Below are positions 8,922-17,582 of a stretch of DNA of 39,150 nucleotides, piece by piece. The DNA comes from Candidatus Parvarchaeota archaeon (GTDB lineage: Archaea > Nanobdellota > Nanobdellia > Parvarchaeales > Parvarchaeaceae), in NCBI GenBank assembly GCA_023380585.1, contig JAMCRN010000026.1:1-39150 (forward strand), in the 5' to 3' direction. Position 1 is the first letter of the stretch. Each line of letters opens with the position of its first letter. The notes under the pieces are model-generated. The model did no database searches. It had not been told where the DNA came from and was given only the letters and a program-made list of their open reading frames with translations. The translations under genes and the position numbers were made by a program.

Positions 8922-9491
8922 ATGGAAGTGTTTTACGCTACAGGCAACGCGAAAAAGTTCTCTGAGGCAAGAGAGGAGATACCTTCTTTGCGCAGACTTG
9001 ACATAGATTTGGAAGAGATACAGTCAGATAATCCAGATAAGATAGTTGAGCAAAAAGCTAAAAAGGCGATGGAATCGTCTAATGTAGCGGCATTGATAGT
9101 GGATGACGTGGCAGTATATTTAGAATGCTTTGATTATAAGTTGCCTGGGCCGCTTGTAAAATGGTTTTTGAAAGCTATTGGTTCGGCTGGTATATATGAA
9201 ACAGCCCGGAGATTTGGGAGATACAAAGCAATAGCCGAATGCACTTTGTATTATATAGATAAGTACGGGAACTCCAGCTTCTTCAAAGGCAGTGTAAAAG
9301 GGACTATCGTCGAAAGCCTTGCGGATTCCGGAGACAGCTGGGACAGCATCTTCATGCTTGAAGGCAGCGATATCACATTTGCTGATATGAGCATTCCTGA
9401 GAAGAATAAAAAGAGTCATAGAGGCATTGCCCTGAGAAAGCTTCGCTCATATCTTGACGGCATCGAGAAGAGGCAGCTCCATTCATCATGA
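8922..9491 (+). CDS. rdgB: XTP/dITP (non-canonical purine NTP) pyrophosphatase, Ham1/RdgB family
   Basis: A house-cleaning enzyme that hydrolyses deaminated purine NTPs such as ITP, dITP and XTP to the monophosphate, keeping them out of DNA and RNA. The N-terminal nucleotide-binding signature ATGNAKK is at residues 6-12. A conserved region DNPDKIVEQKAKKA at 36-49 and the metal-site acidic pair near Asp61-Asp62 (LIVDDVAVYLE) follow, then GPLVKWFLKAIG and the C-terminal SHRGIALRKL. The length of 189 is usual. The ATG lies four bases after tRNA-Thr and has no room for a Shine-Dalgarno site, so its mRNA 5' end is probably made by tRNA 3' processing. Its stop overlaps the convergent SPFH gene by 6 bp. 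Confidence 0.92.
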   Translation: MEVFYATGNAKKFSEAREEIPSLRRLDIDLEEIQSDNPDKIVEQKAKKAMESSNVAALIVDDVAVYLECFDYKLPGPLVKWFLKAIGSAGIYETARRFGRYKAIAECTLYYIDKYGNSSFFKGSVKGTIVESLADSGDSWDSIFMLEGSDITFADMSIPEKNKKSHRGIALRKLRSYLDGIEKRQLHSS

Positions 9492-10415
9492 TGCCTGTTC
9501 TATCTTAGTTTTTATCTGGTCTATTACGTTCTGAACGTTCTGCTGTCCACCAAGCGACGCGAGGGCTGTAGCCGACAGACCTGCAAGGCCACCTGCCATA
9601 CCTCCAAGTCCCTGCATGAACTGCATAGGCAGGACTATCTTCGAAGAGCTCGAATCCCCTATCTGCTTTAGCGCCTGGAGATATAAGTACATTATAGATC
9701 TGTCATCAAGAGCTTTAGCTCCCTCGCCTATCGCCTCCATGACTATTTTCTGGGCATCAGCCTTGAACATCTGTGCCTGTAGAAGGTTTGCTGCTATTTC
9801 AGGCTGCTGCATCGCTTTGATAACCTCATCCGAAGGAGCTATCGACCTTATCTGTACAGTCGGCACATCTATCCCCCATTTCCATGTGAGATGCCTAATT
9901 GTATCAGCAAGAACGTCATTAAGCTGATCTAGATTTCCAAAGAGCTGTCTCATAGAAAATGAAGCTATAGCATTCCTCACGGCAGACTGGACTAGATTAA
10001 TCAATCCTTGTCCATAATTGTCTATCTGCATCGTAGCTTTCTCAGGGTCGGTTATCCTGTAATAAATAGTACCTTCTATAGATAGCTTAAGGTCATCTTT
10101 TGTAAACACATCCTTTGAGGTTATATCCATCATCTTCACGCGTACGTCGACTCTCTGGTACTCTTCTTCAAAGAAAGGTATGACTACTGCCCACCCAGGC
10201 CCTGCGATTCTGGCGAATTTCCCAAGCCTGAATATTATGCCTCGTTCAAACTGAGTGTACTTCTTCACAGATGTCACAAAAAATACGGCGAATATTACAA
10301 CGAACAAAGCCGTAAGAAAGACATAGAAGAAAGCAGGTATAACTATCCCTATTAGGAACAGGACTATTATGACCACCAAACCCGCTATGAACGCCCACAA
10401 GTCAGCCGGACTCAT
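9486..10415 (-). CDS. SPFH/band 7 (stomatin-like) membrane protein
   Basis: A 309-residue member of the SPFH family, which forms membrane-associated oligomeric scaffolds. Two N-terminal hydrophobic segments (about 5-60) precede an SPFH domain beginning YTQFERGIIFRLGKF and running through IPFFEEEYQRVDVRVKMMDI and KDDLKLSIEGTIYYRITDPEKA. A helical region and a Gly/Ala-rich tail (GLGGMAGGLAGL) end in an amphipathic helix. I chose the ATG at 10415 (MSPADLWAF) rather than the longest frame up to 10709, because the extra 98 residues lie opposite the N-terminal coding region of the divergent gene and lack family similarity. A TATA-like CTTATATATTG at 10438-10447 also fits this start as a leaderless mRNA. 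Partner and substrate are unknown; SPFH proteins often work with membrane proteases. Confidence 0.9.
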   Translation of the reverse strand: MSPADLWAFIAGLVVIIVLFLIGIVIPAFFYVFLTALFVVIFAVFFVTSVKKYTQFERGIIFRLGKFARIAGPGWAVVIPFFEEEYQRVDVRVKMMDITSKDVFTKDDLKLSIEGTIYYRITDPEKATMQIDNYGQGLINLVQSAVRNAIASFSMRQLFGNLDQLNDVLADTIRHLTWKWGIDVPTVQIRSIAPSDEVIKAMQQPEIAANLLQAQMFKADAQKIVMEAIGEGAKALDDRSIMYLYLQALKQIGDSSSSKIVLPMQFMQGLGGMAGGLAGLSATALASLGGQQNVQNVIDQIKTKIEQAS

Positions 10416-10527
10416 AATAGATAATGATTGGAGTTTCAATATATAAGTTTGTATTACTACTATAGACTCGAAATAAAGTTTAAATCTAAGGAATTTCAGT
10501 AAAGTAATGTAGAAGGAAAACAATAAT

Positions 10528-11520
10528 ATGATAGTTTTTAGCACTGCCGTAGCCGGCTCAGATCGCATAAAATTAGAGGAAACTGCAGCCAGGATAGCGT
10601 CAAAAAACGGCAAGAAACTGAAGATACTCAATTTTATAGACGAGATGATTGCGAGTGCGAGGGAACTCAACAAAAGCATAAATCCCGCAAACCTCCCGAA
10701 CCTCGACATAAAGACCCTTGAAATACTAAAGACCAGCGCTTTTCACAAGATAATCGACAAGACGAAAGAAGAGAAAGGCATAGACTACATAATAGACGGC
10801 CATGTGTCTTTTTGGTGGAAGGGAGGACCAATAAACCTTCTCAACCTGAACGATTTCAAAGAGTTAGATCCTGACTTCTTCATATCGATAGCAGTGACTC
10901 CATATGAAGTTATGAAAAATCTGAAGCGGAAAAAAGAATGGACAGATAAAGAGATAGACGAGTACGAGATAGCAGTATGGTCAGAACTGGAGATATACAC
11001 GGCTGATCTTATAAGCGACGCAATGGGTAAGAAAAATTACCTCATAGGTTCCAAAGATGATCCATCCGTTCTATACGACTTAGTATACTCCCAATGGAAA
11101 CCAAAGATATATATGAGCTATACTATGGCCAACAGGAAGGAAGGTTATGCTAGACTAAACTCCTTCATAAAGAAACTGAGAAAACATGCGATAGTCTTTG
11201 ATCCAAAGGCAGTGGATATAAATTCTTACAATCAGGAGAGGGATTGGAGGATAAAGCGACTTGTGTTCAACCAGACAGTTAGGAGAGACTATCATCTCAT
11301 AGACCAGTCTGATATAGTCGTAGTACATCTCTCTGAGTTGGTATATTCTAGTGGCGTGGATAGCGAGAGGATGCATGCCCATACTACAGGCAAGACAGTC
11401 CTCCTGTACTTTCCTTTCGAAACTTACAGCCCGTTCACGCCTTACTTTGTAGATAAGATGTACAAGCAAGAAGAAGAGATAATATCAGAAGTCGCCAAAC
11501 TTTCCAGGAAAAGGAGATAG
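10528..11520 (+). CDS. Degenerate AdkA-like kinase domain fused to a nucleoside 2-deoxyribosyltransferase-like domain
   Basis: Residues 1 to about 185 resemble archaeal adenylate-kinase-like P-loop proteins (YIIDGHVSFWW, LDPDFFISIAVTPYEVMKNLKRKKEW). The P-loop is not recognisable, however: TAVAGSDRIKLEE stands where GxPGxGKT is expected. Residues from about 190 look like a nucleoside 2-deoxyribosyltransferase/DRHyd fold: IYMSYTMANRKEG, VFDPKAVDI, then IDQSDIVVVHL and SSGVDSERMHAHTTGKTVLL, in which Glu of VDSE matches the catalytic Glu of the GTxxE motif. The enzyme may act on a nucleotide N-glycosidic bond. The real substrate is unknown. It lies near rdgB, which suggests nucleotide-pool cleaning. 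TATA-like AAAGTTTAAAT is at 10475-10485. Confidence 0.68.
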   Translation: MIVFSTAVAGSDRIKLEETAARIASKNGKKLKILNFIDEMIASARELNKSINPANLPNLDIKTLEILKTSAFHKIIDKTKEEKGIDYIIDGHVSFWWKGGPINLLNLNDFKELDPDFFISIAVTPYEVMKNLKRKKEWTDKEIDEYEIAVWSELEIYTADLISDAMGKKNYLIGSKDDPSVLYDLVYSQWKPKIYMSYTMANRKEGYARLNSFIKKLRKHAIVFDPKAVDINSYNQERDWRIKRLVFNQTVRRDYHLIDQSDIVVVHLSELVYSSGVDSERMHAHTTGKTVLLYFPFETYSPFTPYFVDKMYKQEEEIISEVAKLSRKRR

Positions 11521-11527
11521 GGCAATT

Positions 11528-12223
11528 TTATACCACCAGGAGGTCTGTCGTTATCCTCTTTACTGTTTTGGAATATTTCATGATCCCCTTCTTTTTTATG
11601 TCGTCAGAGCTTCCTATGTAAGGGTTGAATTTTGGAAACACTACAGCGTACTTTAACTTTCCCTGTGGATAGAGTCCTTTTGGCATTCTAACGTCCATAA
11701 GCAGCCAGCAGTCCTGTTTGTAATAAACAGAATTCGAATCCTTAAGCGTCACCGCAGGATGCATATGCCCAAGGCAGACTGTAGTACTTTCAGAAACAAG
11801 CTTTTTTGAGGGCATCGCATGCCCGTGCATAAAGCCTATGTCTTTGTATATAAATTCATCAACAAGCTGGACGTTGCCCAGTCTAGATGTGATTTTTGAT
11901 AGGCCCCCATCATGATTTCCTTTGGTTATTATTACCTCTTCGAATTTAGCAGACAAAGAATTAATAACCCTGAATATCATTCCGCCTTCGAGCGGAAGAA
12001 TTTGGGTGAAACTTCCTCGGATGTCCCCAAGTATTATCAACTTTCTTTTTTCTATATGAAGTATTTTATCAAGCGTTTCTTGTGTTTTATCCCATATGAC
12101 ATAGCCATCATTAAGGAGCTCTTTTTCGAAGCCGATGTGCAAATCGCTTATCACCGCGTATTCGTCTAAGAAAGCTATCGGTTCTCCCTTCTTCAATCTT
12201 AATGGTATATCCTCGAGATCCAC
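11528..12223 (-). CDS. Calcineurin-like metallophosphoesterase (COG1407-type)
   Basis: A 231-residue archaeal ICC-like phosphoesterase. Metal-site motifs appear in family order: DLH at residues 27-29 (VISDLHIGFE), GD at 66-67 (IILGDIRG), GNHDG at 102-106, GFMHGHAMP near 130, and CLGHMHP near 150. Members sit beside or resemble nuclease SbcD/Mre11 and are predicted phosphodiesterases or nucleotidases, but the substrate is not established. The usual His after the GD motif (GDxKH) is Gly here (GDIRG), a possible variation in metal coordination. The start is a GTG at 12223. A TATA-like GTATTTAACC (12246-12255, minus strand) is at the correct distance for a leaderless start. The gene converges on the 10528 gene with 7 bp between stops. 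Confidence 0.86.
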   Translation of the reverse strand: MDLEDIPLRLKKGEPIAFLDEYAVISDLHIGFEKELLNDGYVIWDKTQETLDKILHIEKRKLIILGDIRGSFTQILPLEGGMIFRVINSLSAKFEEVIITKGNHDGGLSKITSRLGNVQLVDEFIYKDIGFMHGHAMPSKKLVSESTTVCLGHMHPAVTLKDSNSVYYKQDCWLLMDVRMPKGLYPQGKLKYAVVFPKFNPYIGSSDDIKKKGIMKYSKTVKRITTDLLVV

Positions 12224-12259
12224 TTGTTTTATATGCTTATAAAAAGGTTAAATACTTAA

Positions 12260-13606
12260 TCATATCCCGGCGAACATGACTCCGGCAAATATTGCTATCA
12301 TAAGCAAGACAAGTATCACCTCTTTCATCCTAATTCTTATATTTTGCCCTTCATTCTGGCTGCTATGTATATCTGACAAATCCATCTTCATGAGTATGTT
12401 CGCATAGTAAAAAGTCGAGAAAAGCAATATCGCGAACAAGGCTATTACAAGCGACACATAGCCGTGTGCGAGCAGCGCCGAGAATATGAGAAGTTTTCCG
12501 AAAAATCCTATAGTAGGCGGCAGCCCAAAAAGAGAAAGTACACCTATGAACATTGCAGCAGTCGCTATCTTCGATATGCGTGGCATTCTATTTGCGTCTT
12601 TCAAATATATTATTTTCTTGTCCTCAAAAATCTTGTAGGCCAGGAAGACCAATGCATCGGCAACAGCGAAAGAAAATATATAGAATATAGAGGCGGAGAC
12701 CCCATTACGATTCAGAAGCGCAAGGCCTATGAAGGCGAATCCTGCCTGTGCTATACTAGAATAAGCCAGTAATCTTTTTATCCTGTCCTGGACCGAGGCC
12801 AGGAACGTCGCGAAGAATATCGTCGCTATCGCAAGGCCGAAGAATACTATACTCACGAAAGAGGATGATACCTGGAACCCGAAGAAAAATACTCTAATCA
12901 GCGCCAGCAAACCCGCTGTTTTAGACACAGAAACAAGAAATGCTGTGACCGCACTGTTTGAGGACTCATAGACGTCCGGCGCCCACATATGGAACGGCAC
13001 TATTGTTGCCTTGAATGCCAGACCAGCTATGACTATCCCGACTCCGAGTATAAATGGGAGATAATCAACATTTGATACCTTCCCGAAAGAGAGGGTCCCT
13101 GCCCCAGCATATATCAGCGATATACCGAATATCAGGATTATCACAGATATGAAGCTTATAGCTACGTATTTCATCGTGGCTTCCATTCTGCCTAGAGTCT
13201 TCTGGAAGAAGACGAGGCTGTAGGATGCTATAGATATCATCTCTATCGCAATCAGGAGCGAAATGAAGTTGCTGGAGATTATCACAAGGGTGGCTCCAAG
13301 AACAGCAAAAAGATACAAAACGTCTATATACGTGCTGTGTTCGGGGGTGTCTATCAGAAGATAAGCATATACTGCGACTGAAATGAACAGCACGAATCCA
13401 TTCACAAAGTAGGAGTATTGTACTGAGGAGAAAAACTCCACGTTCATGTTTCCGAAAACAAGCTCAGTAATAAAAGACAGGATCAATATGCCAAAAGTGA
13501 CATAGTGTATGATATTGTTCGTCTGTCTTTTAAGACCGATTCTCAGCAAGTCGAGTAATATTACCCCAAGGACCCCAGCAAACAACACATATTCGGCATT
13601 TATCAT
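12260..13606 (-). CDS. nuoN: Complex I antiporter-like subunit NuoN
   Basis: A 448-residue polytopic membrane protein with about 14 helices, one of the three Mrp-antiporter-like proton channels of respiratory complex I. Key elements are Glu122 in a helix (LLIAIEMISIASYSLVFF), corresponding to the essential TM5 Glu; FKATIVPFHMWAPDVYESS, the discontinuous-helix lysine and loop; and LLAYSSIAQAGFAFIGLAL. It is the last gene of the J-K-L-M-N operon. Its start overlaps the nuoM stop by 4 bp, which implies coupled translation. Whether the electron donor is NADH, F420H2 or ferredoxin cannot be read from these subunits. Confidence 0.93.
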   Translation of the reverse strand: MINAEYVLFAGVLGVILLDLLRIGLKRQTNNIIHYVTFGILILSFITELVFGNMNVEFFSSVQYSYFVNGFVLFISVAVYAYLLIDTPEHSTYIDVLYLFAVLGATLVIISSNFISLLIAIEMISIASYSLVFFQKTLGRMEATMKYVAISFISVIILIFGISLIYAGAGTLSFGKVSNVDYLPFILGVGIVIAGLAFKATIVPFHMWAPDVYESSNSAVTAFLVSVSKTAGLLALIRVFFFGFQVSSSFVSIVFFGLAIATIFFATFLASVQDRIKRLLAYSSIAQAGFAFIGLALLNRNGVSASIFYIFSFAVADALVFLAYKIFEDKKIIYLKDANRMPRISKIATAAMFIGVLSLFGLPPTIGFFGKLLIFSALLAHGYVSLVIALFAILLFSTFYYANILMKMDLSDIHSSQNEGQNIRIRMKEVILVLLMIAIFAGVMFAGI

Positions 13607-15021
13607 AACGTCACACTAAACGAATTCAAAAGTATACCCGGCACGATTCCCAGTACCAGAATGAACATCGAAAAAAACGACAGTTGCAGTATGTCGTATA
13701 CAGATATGTCCCTTACTTTCTGAAGTTCTTTCTTCAGAGAAGTAAAAAGTATCCTCTTTATAGCGCTTATATAATAATTTGTAGCTATAAGTACTCCCGC
13801 TAGGGAAAACAGCACAAAAGCGTATGTCATGTATCCTCCTATAAAGACTAGAGCCTCTCCTATGAAATTAGACATCCCAGGCACGCCTATTGTTGCGAGC
13901 ATCGCAAACATGAGAAAGAAGGCGTAAAAAGGCATGTTCTTGGCAAGTCCTCCAAGTTTGTCAATGTCCCTTGTGCCAGTCTTTTCCTTCAGTATACCGG
14001 CCAGGACGAACAGCATGCTGACTATGAATCCATGGCTGACCATGAGGAAGACCGCGCCTGATTCCCCATATCCATTTATTGAGAATATTCCTATGAAAAC
14101 CAATGCCATGTAGAATATGCTCGAATAGGCCACAAGCCGCTTGAAGTCCTTCTGTGCAGAAGCCACAAGGGACACGTAAAGCAGGGTAAATACGCCGAGT
14201 ATCAACGCCGGGACCTGTATAATAGATGCGACGTTTGGCAGCAACTCTAATCCAAAAAGGAGCAGTACATATCCTCCCATCTTAAGAAGCAACCCCGCAA
14301 GTATTACACTGCCGGTTGTAGGAGCACTGGTATGCGCATCAGGTAGCCATGAATGCAACGGAAAAATAGGCATCTTTATGAGAGCAGTCATAAGAACCAG
14401 GCCGAATATAGTGTAAGATACCCATGCAGGTACGCTGCCTATCATCGTTCTTATCACAAACAGGTTGAAAGACCCTGTGTACAAGAACATAAGTATAAAT
14501 CCTGCCAGCAGTGTAAAGCTCCCGAACTGCGTAAAGACTAGGAACTTTATACTGGCTTTGTGCCTTGTCTCCTCTTCGCCCCAGAAAGCTATCATAAAGA
14601 AGACTGATATAAGCGTAACTTCCCAAACCACAAACAGTGAGATAAGATTAGTCGATACAAAAAGCAGTATCAGTGACATGTAAATCAACAAGAATAACAC
14701 ATAGAAGAGAGTCGCATTTTGCTTTATCTCTTTAAAGGCAGAATTTAGGCCTATTGCCGGAACTATCACTGCAAGCAACATGAACGGGATGCTTATAGAA
14801 TTCAGACCTAGCGAGAAGGAGAAGTCTATAGAACTCACCAGACTTATTGAAAAGCCAGAGAACCCAGTTATCAACCCTACCAGGAAAGTGGCTACAGTTG
14901 CTGCTACAGCAGAGAGCACTATCTTTCGCTCATCCAGCCTGGGTTTTATTAGGGAGTTTATGTACAGCCAGATTATCCCTATCGCAGGGATTACCAGGAA
15001 CAGGAACAGGCTTATACTCAT
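13603..15021 (-). CDS. nuoM: Complex I antiporter-like subunit NuoM
   Basis: A 472-residue polytopic antiporter-like subunit. The conserved channel Glu is Glu134 (FVVWEVTLISVFFMI). The TM7/TM8 region reads ALIKMPIFPLHSWLPDAHTSAPT, a NuoM/NuoL hallmark, followed by LAGLLLKMGGYVLL and FKRLVAYSSIFYMALVFIGI. It lies between nuoL and nuoN with 4 bp stop/start overlaps on both sides. It provides one proton translocation path in the membrane arm. Confidence 0.94.
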   Translation of the reverse strand: MSISLFLFLVIPAIGIIWLYINSLIKPRLDERKIVLSAVAATVATFLVGLITGFSGFSISLVSSIDFSFSLGLNSISIPFMLLAVIVPAIGLNSAFKEIKQNATLFYVLFLLIYMSLILLFVSTNLISLFVVWEVTLISVFFMIAFWGEEETRHKASIKFLVFTQFGSFTLLAGFILMFLYTGSFNLFVIRTMIGSVPAWVSYTIFGLVLMTALIKMPIFPLHSWLPDAHTSAPTTGSVILAGLLLKMGGYVLLLFGLELLPNVASIIQVPALILGVFTLLYVSLVASAQKDFKRLVAYSSIFYMALVFIGIFSINGYGESGAVFLMVSHGFIVSMLFVLAGILKEKTGTRDIDKLGGLAKNMPFYAFFLMFAMLATIGVPGMSNFIGEALVFIGGYMTYAFVLFSLAGVLIATNYYISAIKRILFTSLKKELQKVRDISVYDILQLSFFSMFILVLGIVPGILLNSFSVTL

Positions 15022-16772
15022 ACCAACACCGCCGCTATCGATATCAGTGCAAGAAGGCCTATGAATATCGCTATCATATATGTATGCGCATCTCCATTCT
15101 GTATCTTCTTAGAGGATGATGAAAGGAAAATGGATCCTGAGGCCAAAGCAGAGTAAAAGGATGAAAGGCCATCGTCGAACCTGGCCGCGGCGACGCCTAG
15201 TCTTACGAATGCTCTTCCTATCGAATACACTAATCTGTCATACTTGTACCGATTAAACCTGTCTGCTGCGTTTCTCATTGCGTATCTCAACCCGGCCATT
15301 TCAGACTTGTAGAAAAAAGCATATCCGAAATAGACACCTACGAATGCAGATACTACGTCTATGAATACGAAAACGTTGAAGGAATAGTGTATGTTTATTA
15401 TGCTACTGAATGTAAAGAGAAGGGATCCTCCTATTATCGATATAATAGAAAGTATGTAGATAGAAAAATAGGCAGGAAAGCTCTTCCGGAGATTTTTTTG
15501 GGATCTTCTGCTGAACATTACGAAGAATGCTCTGAATGAATATAAAGCGGTGAAGAAAGAAATTGCGATGAAAATCGTCTCCTCTAACATACTAAAACCG
15601 TACGAAAAAGCTGCGTGAGCAAAGAAGCTCATGAACGGCGGAAGTCCAGCAAGCGAGGCGAAACCTATCACAGCAGGTATCTCCAGCCATGTACCTCCAA
15701 GTTTTTTATTTTTAAGGTCATATATATCATATGTCTCAAAGAAGATCGCCATAGCTCCCGCTACGAGAAAAAGCAGTGACTTGAATATCGCATGTGTAAA
15801 TAGGTAAAATATCGCCCCTCCTATATTAGCAGTACCTATCGCCATGAACATAAAGGACAGGCTTTCTATCGTCGAATAAGCTATTATGCGTTTTATGTGG
15901 GTTTCATAAATCCCGAGAAGTATCGCTATCAGGGCCGATATCAAGGCTAATGTGACTATAACTGACCCTATGTTAGCCGCTCCTATCAACGGATAGAGTC
16001 TTACTAGTAGATACGCGCCGGCTGCTACCATCGTAGCCGAATGCAGTAATGCGCTTACCGGTGTCGGGCCTTCCATAGCGTCTGGTAACCAGGTGTAAAA
16101 CGGAAACTGCGCGGATTTTGACAGTCCAGCTATAAGTATCAGTGATGCAGATATAAAGACTAGGTAGCTGGGCAAAACGCTTGTTGATGATAGTATGGAA
16201 TTTATGGAGAAAGTCCCGAAAACCGAAAATAGTATTATTATAGCCGCCAAGAAAGCCATGTCCCCTATCCTAGTGATTATCAGTGCTTTGTTCCCGGCCG
16301 CAGCAGCGCTTTCTTTCTTGTACCAGAAACCTATCAGTAAATAAGAGGATACCCCCACGAGTTCCCAAAACACATAGAATAGCAGAAGGCTTCCAGAGAT
16401 GACAAGCCCAAGCATTGACATTATGAAAATGGACATCTCCACATAGTATCTCTTCTGCGGCTCTTTGTCCATGTAAAACACTGAGAATATAAGTATCACC
16501 AGAGACACGAAAGACACAAGGACAGCCGCACTCAAGGTAAGGTTGTTGCCAGTCAGAGAGACGCTTATTCTGCCGAAACTGAATTGCATCCAGACGTAGC
16601 TCTGGGTTATTGACCTGCCGAATATGGTTGCAAGGAAATAAAGCGAAAATCCAAGGGACGCAGCAGCGCCTGCTATAGCTATAAGATAGCTCTTTATGAG
16701 CTTTTCTCCCAGCATCGCTATAGTCGCCGCGGCGATCAGCATTGGAAGTATTATGAAGACCAGCATACTCAT
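15018..16772 (-). CDS. nuoL: Complex I antiporter-like subunit NuoL
   Basis: A 584-residue distal subunit of the complex I membrane arm. It has Glu137 in FYVFWELVGVSSYLLIGFW, the NuoL signature KSAQFPFYTWLPDAMEGPTP, and HSATMVAAGAYLLVR, then IKRIIAYSTIESLSFMF. After the antiporter core, residues from about 490 to 560 (AMRNAADRFNRYKYDRLVYSIG onward) match the long lateral helix region, and a last membrane helix ends the protein (MIAIFIGLLALISIAAVLV). The full architecture is therefore kept at close to the bacterial length. It overlaps nuoK and nuoM by 4 bp each. Confidence 0.94.
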   Translation of the reverse strand: MSMLVFIILPMLIAAATIAMLGEKLIKSYLIAIAGAAASLGFSLYFLATIFGRSITQSYVWMQFSFGRISVSLTGNNLTLSAAVLVSFVSLVILIFSVFYMDKEPQKRYYVEMSIFIMSMLGLVISGSLLLFYVFWELVGVSSYLLIGFWYKKESAAAAGNKALIITRIGDMAFLAAIIILFSVFGTFSINSILSSTSVLPSYLVFISASLILIAGLSKSAQFPFYTWLPDAMEGPTPVSALLHSATMVAAGAYLLVRLYPLIGAANIGSVIVTLALISALIAILLGIYETHIKRIIAYSTIESLSFMFMAIGTANIGGAIFYLFTHAIFKSLLFLVAGAMAIFFETYDIYDLKNKKLGGTWLEIPAVIGFASLAGLPPFMSFFAHAAFSYGFSMLEETIFIAISFFTALYSFRAFFVMFSRRSQKNLRKSFPAYFSIYILSIISIIGGSLLFTFSSIINIHYSFNVFVFIDVVSAFVGVYFGYAFFYKSEMAGLRYAMRNAADRFNRYKYDRLVYSIGRAFVRLGVAAARFDDGLSSFYSALASGSIFLSSSSKKIQNGDAHTYMIAIFIGLLALISIAAVLV

Positions 16773-17071
16773 CCTTTTGTCCTCCTTAAGTTCGAAAAGG
16801 AAACAGAACCTGTCTTCTTGGATAGTACGAGAAGCATGCCTATCACAACAACTGTCTCTATCACAGCTATTACCAGCACGAGCAGAGCATAACTAGAGCC
16901 TTTCAGCGAATCAAAGTAGCTTGAGGCGGAGACAAAGTTTATAAGAGAAGCGTTCAGTATTATCTCGGCCGAGACAAGAAAAGTTATCCCATCTCTGTGT
17001 GTGATTATCGCATATAATGCTATTGAAAAGAGTATCAGGCTAAGCCATATAACATAATAATACGGTATCAT
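16769..17071 (-). CDS. nuoK: Complex I subunit NuoK
   Basis: A 100-residue protein with three membrane helices. The two buried proton-path glutamates are present at positions 36 (FLVSAEIILNASLINFV) and 72 (LVIAVIETVVVIGMLLVL), the same numbering as in Escherichia coli NuoK. Stop and start codons overlap neighbouring nuoL and nuoJ by 4 bp. Confidence 0.94.
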   Translation of the reverse strand: MIPYYYVIWLSLILFSIALYAIITHRDGITFLVSAEIILNASLINFVSASSYFDSLKGSSYALLVLVIAVIETVVVIGMLLVLSKKTGSVSFSNLRRTKG

Positions 17072-17544
17072 AGTGCGTCCTCCTTATTTATTAAATATAG
17101 CGTGGAAATCAAGGTAGACACAGCAGTGATCGCCAGGACGGCTATCAGAATGGAATAGTTCTGGAACAGAAATATACCGAAGCCGGAATACGAAACCTGC
17201 TGAACCAGCTGGCTTTTCGTGTAGAAAAGCGCTAGATATGCGGCTATAGCCAGAGTCAATATAGGTATTATAGAAAGATATTTTAGGTCACTCCTGTTCA
17301 GGCTTTCCTCCGGCATAAGGCTTATCCCTATTGCCAGTAGAAGTACTATCCCGCCATTATATATTATAAGCTCTGCTATCCCCAGAAACACAGCATTAAA
17401 GTATATGAACATCCCTGCAACTACTAGCAAGAAAAGGAACAGGAATAGTATCCAATGCACAAGCTTCTTGCTCGATACTGTAAACGCTGCAAAAAATATA
17501 AGAAAGCCGGAAAGGATGAAGAATACAGTGTCATATAAGTCCAT
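17068..17544 (-). CDS. nuoJ: Complex I subunit NuoJ
   Basis: A 158-residue protein with about five membrane helices. The conserved TM3 region reads FLGIAELIIYNGGIVLLLAIGISL, the part that carries the pi-bulge in complex I structures. It is the first gene of the cluster: upstream there is only a 102-bp divergent intergenic region, so nuoA-D, H and I are not part of this transcript. A TATA-like CTTTTTATTG (minus strand, about 17565-17574) lies 20-30 bp before the ATG. Confidence 0.9.
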   Translation of the reverse strand: MDLYDTVFFILSGFLIFFAAFTVSSKKLVHWILFLFLFLLVVAGMFIYFNAVFLGIAELIIYNGGIVLLLAIGISLMPEESLNRSDLKYLSIIPILTLAIAAYLALFYTKSQLVQQVSYSGFGIFLFQNYSILIAVLAITAVSTLISTLYLINKEDAL

Positions 17545-17582
17545 AATCTATAAAAAGCCTTAATCAATAAAAAGCTTCCGAA

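Noticed and set aside
10416-10709. A 98-residue N-terminal extension of the SPFH protein
   Set aside because: It lies opposite the divergent gene starting at 10528, has no family similarity, and the ATG at 10415 has a well-placed TATA box.
14339-15119. Several 60-95-codon frames antisense to or shifted within the nuo genes
   Set aside because: They are shadows of membrane-protein coding sequence with no own promoter or family similarity.
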